Below are positions 22,989 through 31,723 of a DNA stretch of 33,871 nucleotides, one piece after another. The notes under the pieces were generated by a model. That model had not been told where the DNA came from, did no database searches, and saw only the letters and a program-made list of their open reading frames with translations. Each line of letters begins with the position of its first letter. Within the stretch, counting starts at the first letter, position 1. Source of the DNA: Planctomycetota bacterium (GTDB taxonomy: Bacteria; Planctomycetota; MHYJ01; JACQXL01; JACRIJ01). Location: NCBI GenBank assembly GCA_016220095.1, contig JACRIJ010000077.1:1-33871 (forward strand), in the 5' to 3' direction. Position numbers and translations under genes: made by a program.

Positions 22989-24605
22989 ATGAGTAAAGAT
23001 GATGACGAAACAGTCAGCAGTCAGAAATTTCTGGCGTCATTTCAAGAGCCATTGAAACCTGTTTATACTCCGGCTGACACGGAAAAGACGGATTACGCGT
23101 GCGAGATAGGATATCCGGGGCAGTTCCCCTTCACCCGCGGGGTTTATCCGTCAATGTACCGAGGGCAGGCATGGACGATGCGCCAATTTTCCGGATTCGG
23201 TTCCGCCGGGGATACCAACAAAAGATATAAATTCCTGCTTGAAAAAGGCCAGACAGGGCTTTCCGTGGCGTTTGACATGCCGACCATAATGGGATATGAT
23301 TCCGACCATCAGCGCGCGCAGGGCGAGGTCGGCAAATGCGGCGTTGCAGTGGCGTCGGTTGAAAACATGGAAACGCTTTTCAAGGGCATTCCTCTGGACA
23401 AGATAAGCACGTCCATGACGATAAACGCCCCGGCGGCTATTTTGCTTGCCTTTTACATAGCGGTTGGCGAAAAACAGGGCGTATCATCCAATAAGCTTCG
23501 CGGTACAATTCAGAATGACATACTTAAGGAATATATAGCGCAGAAATCATGGATATTTCCGCCAAAACCCTCAATGCGGGTCATAACGGATATCCTGCGT
23601 TTTTGCACCGATAACGTGCAAAAATGGAATACGATTTCCATAAGCGGTTATCATATCAGAGAGGCCGGCTCAACGGCCCTGCAGGAACTTGCGTTTACGC
23701 TGGCGGATGGTTTTGCCTACGTGGAATACGGCATGGCAGCGGGCATGGATGTGGACGCTTTCGCCCCGCGCCTGTCGTTTTTCTTTAATGCGCATCAGAA
23801 TTTTTTTGAAGAAATTGCCAAGTACCGCGCCGCGCGGAGGATCTGGGCAAAAAAAATGAAAAATAAATACAAGGCAAAAGACGAAAAATCGCTTTTAATG
23901 CGCTTTCATACGCAGACGGCCGGATGTTCATTGACTGCTCAACAGCCCGAGAACAATATTGTGCGCACTGCCTACGAAGCGCTTGGCGCCGTGCTCGGAG
24001 GTACGCAAAGCCTGCATACGAATTCAATGGACGAAACACTTGCCCTTCCCACCGAAAAAGCTGTTAAAACGGCATTACGCACACAGCAGATAATAGCCGC
24101 AGAGACAGGCGTTACGGATACGATTGACCCGCTTGCAGGTTCGTATTATATTGAATGGCTGACTGACAGGTTTGAGGCCGGCGCGGAAGAGTATTTCGCA
24201 AAAATAGAAGAACTCGGCGGCGTTGTGCCGGCTTTGGAACAGGGTTTTTTCCAGCGCGAGATCGCTAATTCAGCCTATAAGTATCAGAAGGAAATAGAAA
24301 CGAAACAGCGCATTATAGTCGGCATTAACCAATTTGTTGAGGACGGGAAGCCGGATATTGATTTACTGAAGATAGACCCTGAGACCGAGAAACAGCAGAT
24401 AGCAGGGCTGAAAAAATTACGGACAAAGCGCGATAACACAAGTGTAAAGAATTGCCTTGCGAACCTTGCGAAAGCGGCTAAATGCAGTGATAACCTCATG
24501 CCGCATATCGTCAATTCCGCGAAAAGCCTTGCCACTCTCGGCGAAATCATACAGGTATTGAAATCGGAATTCGGCGAATACCGCGAACCGCCGACATACT
24601 GGTGA
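22989..24605 (+). CDS. icmA: Acyl-CoA mutase large subunit, likely isobutyryl-CoA mutase
   Basis: A 538-residue B12-dependent mutase catalytic chain (TIM barrel) without its own B12 domain. Family motifs are [52 protein letters not shown] and [13 protein letters not shown]. The residue aligned with Y89 of Propionibacterium methylmalonyl-CoA mutase is F67 (in TMRQFSGFG), and that aligned with R207 is Q185 (in [12 protein letters not shown]). Phe and Gln at these places are the published signature of isobutyryl-CoA mutase; the Arg that binds the methylmalonyl carboxylate is absent. The size also matches the split IcmA/IcmB enzyme. It would interconvert isobutyryl-CoA and n-butyryl-CoA. Automatic annotation would call it methylmalonyl-CoA mutase. 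Confidence 0.8.
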   Translation: MSKDDDETVSSQKFLASFQEPLKPVYTPADTEKTDYACEIGYPGQFPFTRGVYPSMYRGQAWTMRQFSGFGSAGDTNKRYKFLLEKGQTGLSVAFDMPTIMGYDSDHQRAQGEVGKCGVAVASVENMETLFKGIPLDKISTSMTINAPAAILLAFYIAVGEKQGVSSNKLRGTIQNDILKEYIAQKSWIFPPKPSMRVITDILRFCTDNVQKWNTISISGYHIREAGSTALQELAFTLADGFAYVEYGMAAGMDVDAFAPRLSFFFNAHQNFFEEIAKYRAARRIWAKKMKNKYKAKDEKSLLMRFHTQTAGCSLTAQQPENNIVRTAYEALGAVLGGTQSLHTNSMDETLALPTEKAVKTALRTQQIIAAETGVTDTIDPLAGSYYIEWLTDRFEAGAEEYFAKIEELGGVVPALEQGFFQREIANSAYKYQKEIETKQRIIVGINQFVEDGKPDIDLLKIDPETEKQQIAGLKKLRTKRDNTSVKNCLANLAKAAKCSDNLMPHIVNSAKSLATLGEIIQVLKSEFGEYREPPTYW

Positions 24606-24635
24606 GTCTGTGTGTCTTTGAGTCTGTGGTTCTGA
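24604..24635. repeat. Octamer array beginning in the mutase stop codon
   Basis: Four units, GAGTCTGT, GTGTCTTT, GAGTCTGT, GGTTCTGA, start within the TGA at 24603-24605. After a short break, AT-rich 7-base-spaced units with ATGA/GAATGA (about 24649-24675) resemble the start of arrays H1 and H4. Together they fill most of the 180-base gap before the small-subunit gene. Confidence 0.55.
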
Positions 24636-24785
24636 ACTAAGTATGGCAAATGAATAATGGAGAATGAAGGACGACGATAAAAAGTGACAGGATTTACAAT
24701 TTGAATTTTATAATTTTCAATTTGCAATAGTAATTCCGCTTAATCTCTTTATTTTATTGCTAAATCGCAGGAGGAAGAAGGAAAA

Positions 24786-25187
24786 ATGAAAAAGAAAAAC
24801 ATACGCGTTTTGGTAGCCAAACCCGGATTGGACGGCCATGACAGAGGCGCGAAGGTTATTGCCTGCGCCTTGAGGGACGCGGGCATGGAAGTAATATATA
24901 CAGGATTGCATCAGACGCCTGAAATGATTGCGGAGGCGGCCTTGCAGGAGGATGTTGATGTCATCGGAGTAAGCATCCTTTCCGGCGCGCACATGACGCT
25001 TTTGCCTAAGATTAAAAAATTACTGAAAGAAAAGGGGTTGGGCAGGAAATTGCTTATCGGCGGCGGAATCATACCTGAGGAAGACGCGAAAAAACTTAAT
25101 AAAATAGGAATAAATAAACTTTTCGGCCCCGGAACGCCTACAGGGGAAATAGTTGATTTTATAAGAAAACAAACATCAGTGAAATAA
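24786..25187 (+). CDS. icmB: B12-binding small subunit of the acyl-CoA mutase
   Basis: A 133-residue cobalamin-binding domain with the base-off motif D16-x-H18-xx-G21 (LDGHDRGAK), the SxL motif S63-I-L65, and the GGG segment in [12 protein letters not shown] that contacts the nucleotide tail. H18 should be the lower cobalt ligand. It completes the holoenzyme with the large subunit 180 bases upstream. Length and split architecture match IcmB or the small chain of archaeal-type mutases. A GGAGGAAGAAGG stretch lies upstream of the ATG. Substrate specificity rests on the large subunit. Confidence 0.9.
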   Translation: MKKKNIRVLVAKPGLDGHDRGAKVIACALRDAGMEVIYTGLHQTPEMIAEAALQEDVDVIGVSILSGAHMTLLPKIKKLLKEKGLGRKLLIGGGIIPEEDAKKLNKIGINKLFGPGTPTGEIVDFIRKQTSVK

Positions 25188-25304
25188 CTCAGAGAAGCGC
25201 CGCATTTGAATGCATATCCCTATTCAGGACCGAGTGGCTTAACTGAGCAGGATTGCGGGTGTGTCGTTCGTGTTCGAGGCAGTGCTATAATAAATAATAA
25301 TTTA

Positions 25305-25332
25305 TTGACATCACGGTAAAACTTGATATAAT
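25305..25332 (+). promoter_or_regulatory. Perfect-consensus sigma-70-type promoter for the secretin gene
   Basis: TTGACA (25305-25310) and TATAAT (25327-25332) with a 16-base spacer match the consensus at every position. The start site would be near 25339, about 20 bases before the GTG at 25362. The remaining part of the 174-base gap shows nothing else. Confidence 0.8.
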
Positions 25333-25361
25333 TTTTCGGTTGCGGTGGGAAATGCGTATGT

Positions 25362-27143
25362 GTGCTTAATGTTTTGAGGATGTTTCTTTATGGCGTACTT
25401 AAAAGTACTTTTATTATTTTTTTCCTGACTGCAATTGCATGTTCAAGCGCTCCGCCCGTATCAAATAATACCGCGGTGCAGGCCCCGGCCCCAACGGATG
25501 ACATGTTCTTTTTTGTCGACATAACCGGCGCCTGCAACATGAGTTTTTACGACCGCCTGCACAGCGATAAGGAAGGCGGCTGGATTGACGAAGGCGATAA
25601 TGACGTAAGGATGCTGCCCACCGGCCTGCAGAATTTCCTCGGCATACCGGTAAATATTATTGAGCCGAGCACCAACAAAGACAAAAGCTGCGTAGTGCTT
25701 TACGGCGACCCGAAACAATATTTTCCAACTGAAACCCCCCTTCTGAAAGTCAGGCAAAAGGCAAGCCGGCTGTATTTCCTTCATGCCGCCGGATGGGATG
25801 CCGATTTTCTTCAGACCATAGCGCATTATGTCATATCTTATTCGGACGGCAGTTCCACTTTCGTACCGGTAAAATTTGCAAAAGATACTTATAATTTCTG
25901 GGTTAATGCCTCCGTGACCAACTGCCCTTCCAATGACACTAAGATTGCGTGGTCAGGCACGAATCCTTACGTGCCTATCGCAATATACCTGATGAAATGG
26001 GAAAACCCCAAGCCCGAACTTGAAATAGAATCAATTCAGATGGTATCTTCGCGCACAAACGCGGTTCCTATACTCCTCGCCATAACAGGCATCGGCGATT
26101 CCAGCGAAAACCAGGACCATCTACTTCTGCTTGACAGGTATTATGACGCGGCGCCGAGGCCGCCGTCAACTCCGGAAAAAGCCGCCCTACTTCCGCCGAC
26201 CGTTAAACGGGCCGACGGTTTGATTACGGAATTTTACAGGCTTAATCATACCAAGGCGCCGAACATTCTTCCCCTGCTTCTGAAATGGAAAACCGAAAAG
26301 GGGGATATAGTGGCCTCGGAAGAACTCAATATGCTTTTGATTACCGATACCGAAGAGAATATCCAAATAATCAATGACGCTCTTACAGTGCTTGATAAAC
26401 CCGGCCGGCAGGTTATGATAGAAGCCAAAATAGTTGAAGTGACCAAGGAATCCGACCTGGAACTCGGCGTGGAACTCCAGTATCTGCGTCCTACGGATTC
26501 AAAAACTATTCTCAGGAACGCGCAGGAATATTTTCCGCCCGAGGAATTTCTCAAATCCATACTTGCTCCCCCATTCCAGGGTGGCACGTTTACTTTCGCG
26601 CGCATAGGCGACCACAGCGGCGAAGTCAATTCCCTTTTGAGAGCTCTCGTTTCAAAAGGCACGGCTAACATACTTTCATCGCCGCAGATACTCGTTATGA
26701 ACGGACAATCAGCTAACATAGTTACCGGTCAGGAAGTGCCCATTCAATCCGTTCAAACACAGGGAAGTAATACTTTTGTATTGACAAGCTTCAAGGAAAT
26801 CGGCGTAAAATTGAACGTCGCGCCCAAACTTATCGGTCAGTCTGATATACAATTATCCATAAAACCTGAAGTCTCATTGGTTACCGGATTTACTACGCCC
26901 GGGCCGAATACGGTTTCAAATCCGATTATATCAAAGCGCTCTGCTGAAACGACCGTTGAAGTGAGAAACGGGGAAATGATCGTTATCGGCGGCCTTGTAA
27001 AAAGCGAGAGCCGTCAGATTGATACCCAAATACCCTTGCTTGGCGATATACCGTTCCTTGGCTATGCATTCAAAAGCCATAAAAATGAGAATGTAAAAAG
27101 CGAATTGCTTTTCTTCCTGACGCCTTACATATTGAATAAATGA
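25362..27143 (+). CDS. Secretin-family lipoprotein with extra N-terminal beta-sandwich-like region
   Basis: A 593-residue outer-membrane protein. A signal peptide ending LTAIAC suggests a lipoprotein. The C-terminal half is a secretin: an N1-type ring domain near residues 285-348 (FYRLNHTKAPNILPLLL, then LLITDTEENIQIINDALTVLD) and the pore domain with VTKESDLELGVEL, VRNGEMIVIGGLV and PLLGDIPFLGYAFKSH. Residues about 40-235 are not a usual secretin N0 domain. They look like a carbohydrate-binding-type jelly roll (SRLYFLHAAGWDADF, VISYSDGSSTFVPVKF, YLMKWENPKPELEIESI). No other type II or pilus genes are near. GTG 25362 is used; ATG 25380 is an alternative start, and neither has a clear ribosome binding site. 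Confidence 0.8.
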   Translation: MLNVLRMFLYGVLKSTFIIFFLTAIACSSAPPVSNNTAVQAPAPTDDMFFFVDITGACNMSFYDRLHSDKEGGWIDEGDNDVRMLPTGLQNFLGIPVNIIEPSTNKDKSCVVLYGDPKQYFPTETPLLKVRQKASRLYFLHAAGWDADFLQTIAHYVISYSDGSSTFVPVKFAKDTYNFWVNASVTNCPSNDTKIAWSGTNPYVPIAIYLMKWENPKPELEIESIQMVSSRTNAVPILLAITGIGDSSENQDHLLLLDRYYDAAPRPPSTPEKAALLPPTVKRADGLITEFYRLNHTKAPNILPLLLKWKTEKGDIVASEELNMLLITDTEENIQIINDALTVLDKPGRQVMIEAKIVEVTKESDLELGVELQYLRPTDSKTILRNAQEYFPPEEFLKSILAPPFQGGTFTFARIGDHSGEVNSLLRALVSKGTANILSSPQILVMNGQSANIVTGQEVPIQSVQTQGSNTFVLTSFKEIGVKLNVAPKLIGQSDIQLSIKPEVSLVTGFTTPGPNTVSNPIISKRSAETTVEVRNGEMIVIGGLVKSESRQIDTQIPLLGDIPFLGYAFKSHKNENVKSELLFFLTPYILNK

Positions 27144-27390
27144 CGAATTTAGCCGTACTTAGCGCACTTGGCGGCCTTTGTAAACCGCTAAGAGCGCAAA
27201 GCGACGCAAAACGCAGTATCGTTAAGACTCGCAGTATCGCCATAGGCGAATCTTGCCTCCAGAGGCGGCTCTACCAACCTCAGGCATGACCCTCGTGGCT
27301 AAAAATCTTCTGCGTAAAATATACAGAAGTTGAGGATTTAGACTCTAAACTCCTTGATTCCCTGCTTGTGATGCCCGAAATTTGTCCACT

Positions 27391-28437
27391 ATGAATTACA
27401 AACTCTTAATAAAAAACCTGGCGTATTATGGACTCTTAGTCCTTGGTCTCGCCGCAGGGTGTTCCAACGGCAGTGGCGGGAATTCTTCCGCGCCTGCCCA
27501 AATGGAAGTAAACTTTATTGTTATAGACCCGCAGATGACTGCAACCATTTACATTGCTTCCGACAACGGCAAGGGAATATGGAAATCAACGGACTCGGGC
27601 TTAACCTGGGCCGAATCAGACAATAAATTGTATGACTATAACATAAGAAGCATAAACCTGCTTCCTTCCAATCCAGCTACCTTATACGCAGCTACTTCTT
27701 ACGCGGGGATTTTCAAGACAACTACTTCCGGGGAAGAATGGATAGAAGTCAATAACGGCATTTACCAGAAATCTATTTCTACTTTAGCGATTTGTAAAAA
27801 TAATCCCGCATATATGTATGCCGGCACTATATGGGGAAAAATTTTCAAGTCAACGAACGGCGGCGAATTATGGACTGCTGTCACGCCTGACATAAGCAAT
27901 CAAAGCATTACCGCAATCGCCATCAACCCCAATGACGGAAACACGGCTTTTGCAGGCACGTATGCCTACGGAATTTATAAAACCATAAACGGCGGACAAA
28001 GTTGGACGCAGATTATGGGAAATACGCCAAATATGATTATTTCACTTGCCATTGACCCGTCAAATACGTCTATTGTTTACGCCGGCACATGGTCTGAAGG
28101 GCTCTTTAAGAGTATTGACGCCGGTGCCAGCTGGAAATACATCGGGATTCCAGCTGTCCCTGTTAACGCAATAGTGATTGACCCTTTCAACAGCAAGACG
28201 ATTTATTGCTGTACGGCATCGCAGGGCATATACAAATCCATAGACCAGGGGGAAACTTTTGAACTCGTTAACGCCGGCCTGCCGAATCTAAAAATAAAAT
28301 GCATGGCCGCTGACCCGAAATTGACAAATAAAATCTACGCGGGAACGGACCAGGGCACCTATGTTTCAGTTGACGCAGGCGCTAATTGGTATACGCCTGA
28401 AGGATTGCAGATACTGATTGCAGTGCCGGCGGAATGA
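27391..28437 (+). CDS. Asp-box (BNR) seven-repeat propeller lipoprotein
   Basis: A 348-residue lipoprotein: signal peptide with lipobox LAAGC, then seven repeats of about 42 residues. Each repeat ends in a variant of the Asp-box S-x-D-x-G-x-T-W, for example GIWKSTDSGLTW, KIFKSTNGGELW, GIYKTINGGQSW, GLFKSIDAGASW and GIYKSIDQGETF. Each is preceded by AIDPSNTSIVYAGT-like strands. Seven repeats predict a seven-bladed beta-propeller, as in sortilin-like and HCF136-like proteins. No sialidase catalytic residues are evident. It probably binds protein or glycan at the cell surface. ATG 27391 is preferred over an in-frame TTG at 27382. The 247-base gap before it contains only degenerate, GCGCAAAG-type repeat sequence. 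Confidence 0.82.
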   Translation: MNYKLLIKNLAYYGLLVLGLAAGCSNGSGGNSSAPAQMEVNFIVIDPQMTATIYIASDNGKGIWKSTDSGLTWAESDNKLYDYNIRSINLLPSNPATLYAATSYAGIFKTTTSGEEWIEVNNGIYQKSISTLAICKNNPAYMYAGTIWGKIFKSTNGGELWTAVTPDISNQSITAIAINPNDGNTAFAGTYAYGIYKTINGGQSWTQIMGNTPNMIISLAIDPSNTSIVYAGTWSEGLFKSIDAGASWKYIGIPAVPVNAIVIDPFNSKTIYCCTASQGIYKSIDQGETFELVNAGLPNLKIKCMAADPKLTNKIYAGTDQGTYVSVDAGANWYTPEGLQILIAVPAE

Positions 28438-28442
28438 CAGAC

Positions 28443-28526
28443 GAAGTAGCGAGTAGCCGGTAGCCAGTAGCAAGGGACGACGAGACGAAGTGAGTAGTGA
28501 CGAGGAACGATGAACGAAACGAAACT
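28443..28526. repeat. Heptamer array after the propeller gene (array H7)
   Basis: Twelve units in register beginning GAAGTAG, CGAGTAG, CCGGTAG, CCAGTAG, CAAGGGA, CGACGAG, then ACGAAGT, GAGTAGT, GACGAGG, AACGATG, AACGAAA, CGAAACT. It starts five bases after the stop codon. The first six units are a copy of array H8 at 12462. Confidence 0.75.
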
Positions 28527-28634
28527 CCGCAGGAGCGGCATAGCCGCAACAGAAATGAGCGAATTTCAAATGTAAGATTCAAGATTTCTCCGACGTATTT
28601 CATGAAAATCTTAATTCATAATTCTTAAATTTCT

Positions 28635-29420
28635 ATGCTTTTATCATACATTCAATTCAAACCAATATTCGGCGACATCAGGAAAAACCTTGCGGCAATA
28701 ACAAAATTGCTTGCGCCGGTAAAGACAGACCTCGTTGTATTGCCGGAATTGTGCACTACAGGATACTTGTTCTCAAATAAGCGTGAAATCCGCGCTTTAG
28801 CCGAACCACTCCCTGACGGCGAAACTGCGCGGTTTTTTATAGAGTTGTCAAGGCAAAAAAATACGCATATCATAGCCGGAATTGCCGAACGCGACGGCAA
28901 CGTATTTTATAATTCCGCTGTAATTACCGGGCCTGAAGGATATATAGGCACGTACAGGAAGGTTCATTTGTACGCCGAAGAAAAGAAGTGGTTCAAACCG
29001 GGCAATAAAGGTTTTGACGTTTATAAAATCAAATCCGCGAGGGTCGGGGTAATGATATGCTTTGACTGGATATTCCCGGAATCCGCGCGGACACTCGCCC
29101 TTAAAGGCGCGGATATAATAGCGCATCCTTCCAATCTTGTCTTGCCGTGGTGCCAATCCGCCATGCGCGTGCGTTCCATTGAAAACCGGATTTTTACCGT
29201 AACCGCTAACAGGATCGGCAGGGAAACGCGCGGAGGAAAATCATTGAAATTCACCGGCAAAAGCCAGATGACGGGCATGCGAGGAGAAATACTTGCCCAG
29301 TCTGGAAATTCGCAATCCGAGATCAAAACCGTCAGCATCAATCCACAAAAGGCTCGGAATAAATCGCTCAATTCGTTTAACGATTTGTTTGAGGACAGAA
29401 GGACTAAGTTATATATGTAA
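28635..29420 (+). CDS. Carbon-nitrogen hydrolase (nitrilase superfamily amidase)
   Basis: A 261-residue cytoplasmic hydrolase with the complete nitrilase-superfamily triad: E38 in VVLPELCTTGY, K109 in GTYRKVHLY and C142 in VMICFDWIFPE, plus a second glutamate at 115/116. It should hydrolyse a carboxamide or omega-amide via a cysteine acyl-enzyme; the substrate cannot be read from the sequence. Its length is that of a single domain, without the glutaminase fusion seen in NAD synthetases. The ATG follows an AT-rich stretch without a ribosome binding site. It does not obviously belong with the flanking genes. Confidence 0.88.
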   Translation: MLLSYIQFKPIFGDIRKNLAAITKLLAPVKTDLVVLPELCTTGYLFSNKREIRALAEPLPDGETARFFIELSRQKNTHIIAGIAERDGNVFYNSAVITGPEGYIGTYRKVHLYAEEKKWFKPGNKGFDVYKIKSARVGVMICFDWIFPESARTLALKGADIIAHPSNLVLPWCQSAMRVRSIENRIFTVTANRIGRETRGGKSLKFTGKSQMTGMRGEILAQSGNSQSEIKTVSINPQKARNKSLNSFNDLFEDRRTKLYM

Positions 29421-29454
29421 CACGCATTCCTGTGCCGTTCATCAAAGTACAAAA

Positions 29455-29501
29455 TACAAAATGCCGCGGGAAAACTTAAAAACCAACCTTCACTGAAGCC
29501 T
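29455..29501. repeat. Short dispersed repeat, copy B
   Basis: Runs from ACAAAATGCCGCGGG to CCTTCACTGAAGCC, matching 12504-12550 with a few substitutions. As in copy A, it lies shortly after a gene end and before a short AT-rich promoter region. Confidence 0.6.
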
Positions 29502-29519
29502 TACTAATCCACATAATCC

Positions 29520-29548
29520 TTGACTTAACCCGGCGCAAATGATAAATT
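29520..29548 (+). promoter_or_regulatory. Putative promoter of the parB-like gene
   Basis: TTGACT (29520-29525), a 17-base spacer and TAAATT (29543-29548). Transcription would start near 29555, only about seven bases before the ATG at 29562, so the mRNA would be almost leaderless, in line with the missing ribosome binding site. Confidence 0.5.
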
Positions 29549-29561
29549 CAATAATAAGCGT

Positions 29562-30284
29562 ATGTTAAAGAAATTACTTGGAAAAATAAACAAATTACAG
29601 GGCGATGAATGCCTTGAAATCAGGATGATACCGGTAGCGGAGATCTTCCAGAACCCCTATCAGCCGCGCAGATATTTTGACCATGAACAGATGGAAGAGC
29701 TCAAACGCTCCGTCACAAGTTACGGCGTAATAGTCCCTATAGTGGCGCGGAAAACAGATTACGGTTACGAAATCGTGTGCGGCGAACGCCGCGTGCGCGC
29801 GTGCAAGGAACTTTCCATCGCATCCGTGCCCGCAATTATCAGAGACCTCTCCCCTGCCGAGATGCTTGAACTCGCCTTTATCGAAAACGCGCACAGGGAA
29901 AACCTTTCTGTTGTGGAAGAGGCGGAATCCTATGGCAGGATCCAGAATGAATTCCAGAGCCTTTCGGAAAAAGAACTCGCGCTAAAACTCGGAAAATCGG
30001 TTGAATTCATTCAGATGATGCGCCGCATTATGGGTTATTCGTCCGTTGTTAAAAAGGCGTTGATGATGGAGCTTATAACCACTGCTCACGCCGAGGTGCT
30101 TTCCAAACTCCCCGACGAAGAGGCTATGCTCGTTGCCCTGAAAAAAATACGCGATAATAAACTTTCATCTGAAGAAACTGCCCTGCTCGTGGATTCCATT
30201 CTCGATTCCTTGAAAAACCTGAGCAAAGCGGAAGACAAGGTAAAAACCCAATTGGACGCAGACCATCATGCTGAAATACATTAA
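29562..30284 (+). CDS. ParB/Spo0J-family protein
   Basis: A 240-residue protein with the ParB N-terminal CTPase fold: IPVAEIFQNPYQPRRYFD (box I region), GERRVRA at 74-80, and ENAHREN at 108-114 where ParB typically has ENIQRE. A helix-turn-helix region follows (SEKELALKLGKSVEFIQMMRRI). The protein is shorter than chromosomal ParB, with only a brief acidic helical C-terminus. No parA is adjacent, so it may be a second, Noc-like or regulatory paralogue. The next gene starts 17 bases before this one ends, which couples them. The DNA target is unknown; no parS-like palindrome was spotted nearby. Confidence 0.85.
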   Translation: MLKKLLGKINKLQGDECLEIRMIPVAEIFQNPYQPRRYFDHEQMEELKRSVTSYGVIVPIVARKTDYGYEIVCGERRVRACKELSIASVPAIIRDLSPAEMLELAFIENAHRENLSVVEEAESYGRIQNEFQSLSEKELALKLGKSVEFIQMMRRIMGYSSVVKKALMMELITTAHAEVLSKLPDEEAMLVALKKIRDNKLSSEETALLVDSILDSLKNLSKAEDKVKTQLDADHHAEIH

Positions 30285-31200
30285 AGACTTAAAAGCAACC
30301 GAAAAAATTGATATGATATTCCTGATTTCCCAGCGTGAAATCAAACCAAAAAAAGACGGCGGCGAATATCTCTTTCTGAAACTTTCGGATAAAACCGGTT
30401 CGCTTAACGCCCAGATATGGGATAACGTGATTAAATACGTTGATTGGCCTAAAAAAGGCGATTACTGCCGCATAAAAGGCGCGACAAGGCTCTACAAAGG
30501 CATTATCCAGGTCACGATAAACGAAATAACGGCTGTGGGCAAATCCGAGGTCAATCCCGAAGATTACCTGCCGGAACAGAAGTTTAATAGCGATGAATTA
30601 TTCCTGAAACTCCGTGAAATCACTAACTTTATCAACGATCCTCACCTTAAGTCGCTTGTTGAAGAATTCCTTAAGGATCCTAAATTGACCGCAAATTTAA
30701 AGCTCGTTCCAGCTGCGTCCAAAAACCATCACGCGTACCCGTCAGGTTTGCTCGTCCATATCATTTCCCTTATGAATGCCTGCATGCAGATTTCAAATGT
30801 CTATCCTGAATTGAATAAGGATATACTTCTCACAGGGGCGTTTCTGCATGATATCGGCAAGACTGAGGAACTCACTTATGACAGCGGTTTTACATATACG
30901 GATACGGGAGAATTAATTGGACATATAGCGATAGGCATGCGCATTCTGGAAGAAAAGATTGCCAAGATAACCGATTTCCCGGCCGGTCTGAAAACCCAGT
31001 TGGTTCATATTGTATTGAGCCACCACGGAAATCTTGAATTCGGTTCGCCCGTACTGCCGAAAACCAAAGAAGCGCTTGCGCTTCATTTTCTTGATAACCT
31101 TGACGCTAAACTGGCATCGTATAAACAATCAATGGAAACAGTCTCCGCGAATACGAATTGGTCCGGCTGGATGTCGGACAGAAAATTCTTTAAGACGTAA
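30268..31200 (+). CDS. OB-fold/HD-domain 3'-5' exoribonuclease (YhaM-like)
   Basis: A 310-residue protein of YhaM type: an N-terminal OB-fold (KLSDKTGSLNAQIWD, then YCRIKGATRLYKGIIQV) that would bind nucleic acid, and a C-terminal HD phosphohydrolase domain. HD residues are H164 (LLVHIISL), H194-D195 (FLHDIGK), H219, H252/H253 (LSHHG) and D279 (DNLDAKLA). The predicted role is 3'-5' trimming of RNA or single-stranded DNA with a divalent metal. It overlaps the parB-like gene by 17 bases. Length is close to the B. subtilis protein. It ends 39 bases before the ferredoxin gene, so read-through is possible. Confidence 0.85.
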   Translation: MLKYIKDLKATEKIDMIFLISQREIKPKKDGGEYLFLKLSDKTGSLNAQIWDNVIKYVDWPKKGDYCRIKGATRLYKGIIQVTINEITAVGKSEVNPEDYLPEQKFNSDELFLKLREITNFINDPHLKSLVEEFLKDPKLTANLKLVPAASKNHHAYPSGLLVHIISLMNACMQISNVYPELNKDILLTGAFLHDIGKTEELTYDSGFTYTDTGELIGHIAIGMRILEEKIAKITDFPAGLKTQLVHIVLSHHGNLEFGSPVLPKTKEALALHFLDNLDAKLASYKQSMETVSANTNWSGWMSDRKFFKT

Positions 31201-31239
31201 AAAGTTGCTGATAACGTTTTTCATAAGGAGTTCAGATAT

Positions 31240-31644
31240 ATGTATCTTGACGCTGACAATTCCAAATGCACCGGTTGCAGGGTATGCCAGATTGCATGCG
31301 CAATGGTTCATTTTAACGAAATCAACCCGAAGAAGACGGCAATCGGCATAAAAGGCCATTTCCCTGAACCGGGCACCTATGAAACAGTTATCTGCAATCA
31401 ATGCGGGGTTTGCGCACAGGTATGCCCTGTTGAAGCGATTTCCATAAAAGATAATGGCATATACATAATTGATTCGCATAAATGCACCGGTTGCGGCGTA
31501 TGCGTGCAAGAATGCCCTCGGCAGTGCATGTTCCTTCACAGCGATACCCACGTGCCCATGAAATGCGATATGTGCAAGGAATGCGTCGTCATGTGCCCTA
31601 CCAAGACGCTCTTCGTTAAGGAGGAAGCAGGAAAAATGAAGTAG
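31240..31644 (+). CDS. Four-cluster ferredoxin, likely AOR electron partner
   Basis: A 134-residue soluble iron-sulfur protein with four C-x2-C-x2-C-x3-C motifs: CTGCRVCQIAC, CNQCGVCAQVC, CTGCGVCVQEC and CDMCKECVVMC. They should hold four [4Fe-4S] clusters. Such small multi-cluster proteins often accompany tungsten aldehyde:ferredoxin oxidoreductases, and an AOR gene follows after about 200 bases on the same strand. AAGGAG lies about ten bases before the ATG. An array of heptamer repeats stands between it and the AOR gene. Confidence 0.9.
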   Translation: MYLDADNSKCTGCRVCQIACAMVHFNEINPKKTAIGIKGHFPEPGTYETVICNQCGVCAQVCPVEAISIKDNGIYIIDSHKCTGCGVCVQECPRQCMFLHSDTHVPMKCDMCKECVVMCPTKTLFVKEEAGKMK

Positions 31645-31653
31645 GAGGACGTT

Positions 31654-31723
31654 ATCCGGTTCCCGTTGCCCGTTGCCCGTTTCCCGGTTCCCGGTTAAAC
31701 GGACCACGGGCCACGGGAAACGA
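31654..31723. repeat. Heptamer array with fold-back end (array H6)
   Basis: Ten units in register: ATCCGGT, TCCCGTT, GCCCGTT, GCCCGTT, TCCCGGT, TCCCGGT, TAAACGG, ACCACGG, GCCACGG, GAAACGA. The CCGGTTAAACGG centre and the inverted CCACGG units correspond to the two arms of the element at 21295-21545 joined together without the gene remnant. It starts ten bases after the ferredoxin stop and could also act as a 3' hairpin. Confidence 0.82.

Noticed and set aside
22989-25187. Methylmalonyl-CoA mutase annotation for the mutase subunits
   Set aside because: The two substrate-specificity positions read Phe and Gln rather than Tyr and Arg, so isobutyryl-CoA mutase is preferred, though this awaits biochemical proof.
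25225-25290. tRNA-like pieces (GAGTGGCTTAACTGAGC, then GTTCGAGGC)
   Set aside because: The parts do not assemble into a cloverleaf with an acceptor stem; no anticodon arm was found.
31129-31707. 192-codon minus-strand frame across the ferredoxin gene
   Set aside because: It is antisense to a ferredoxin with four complete cysteine motifs and extends into a heptamer array.
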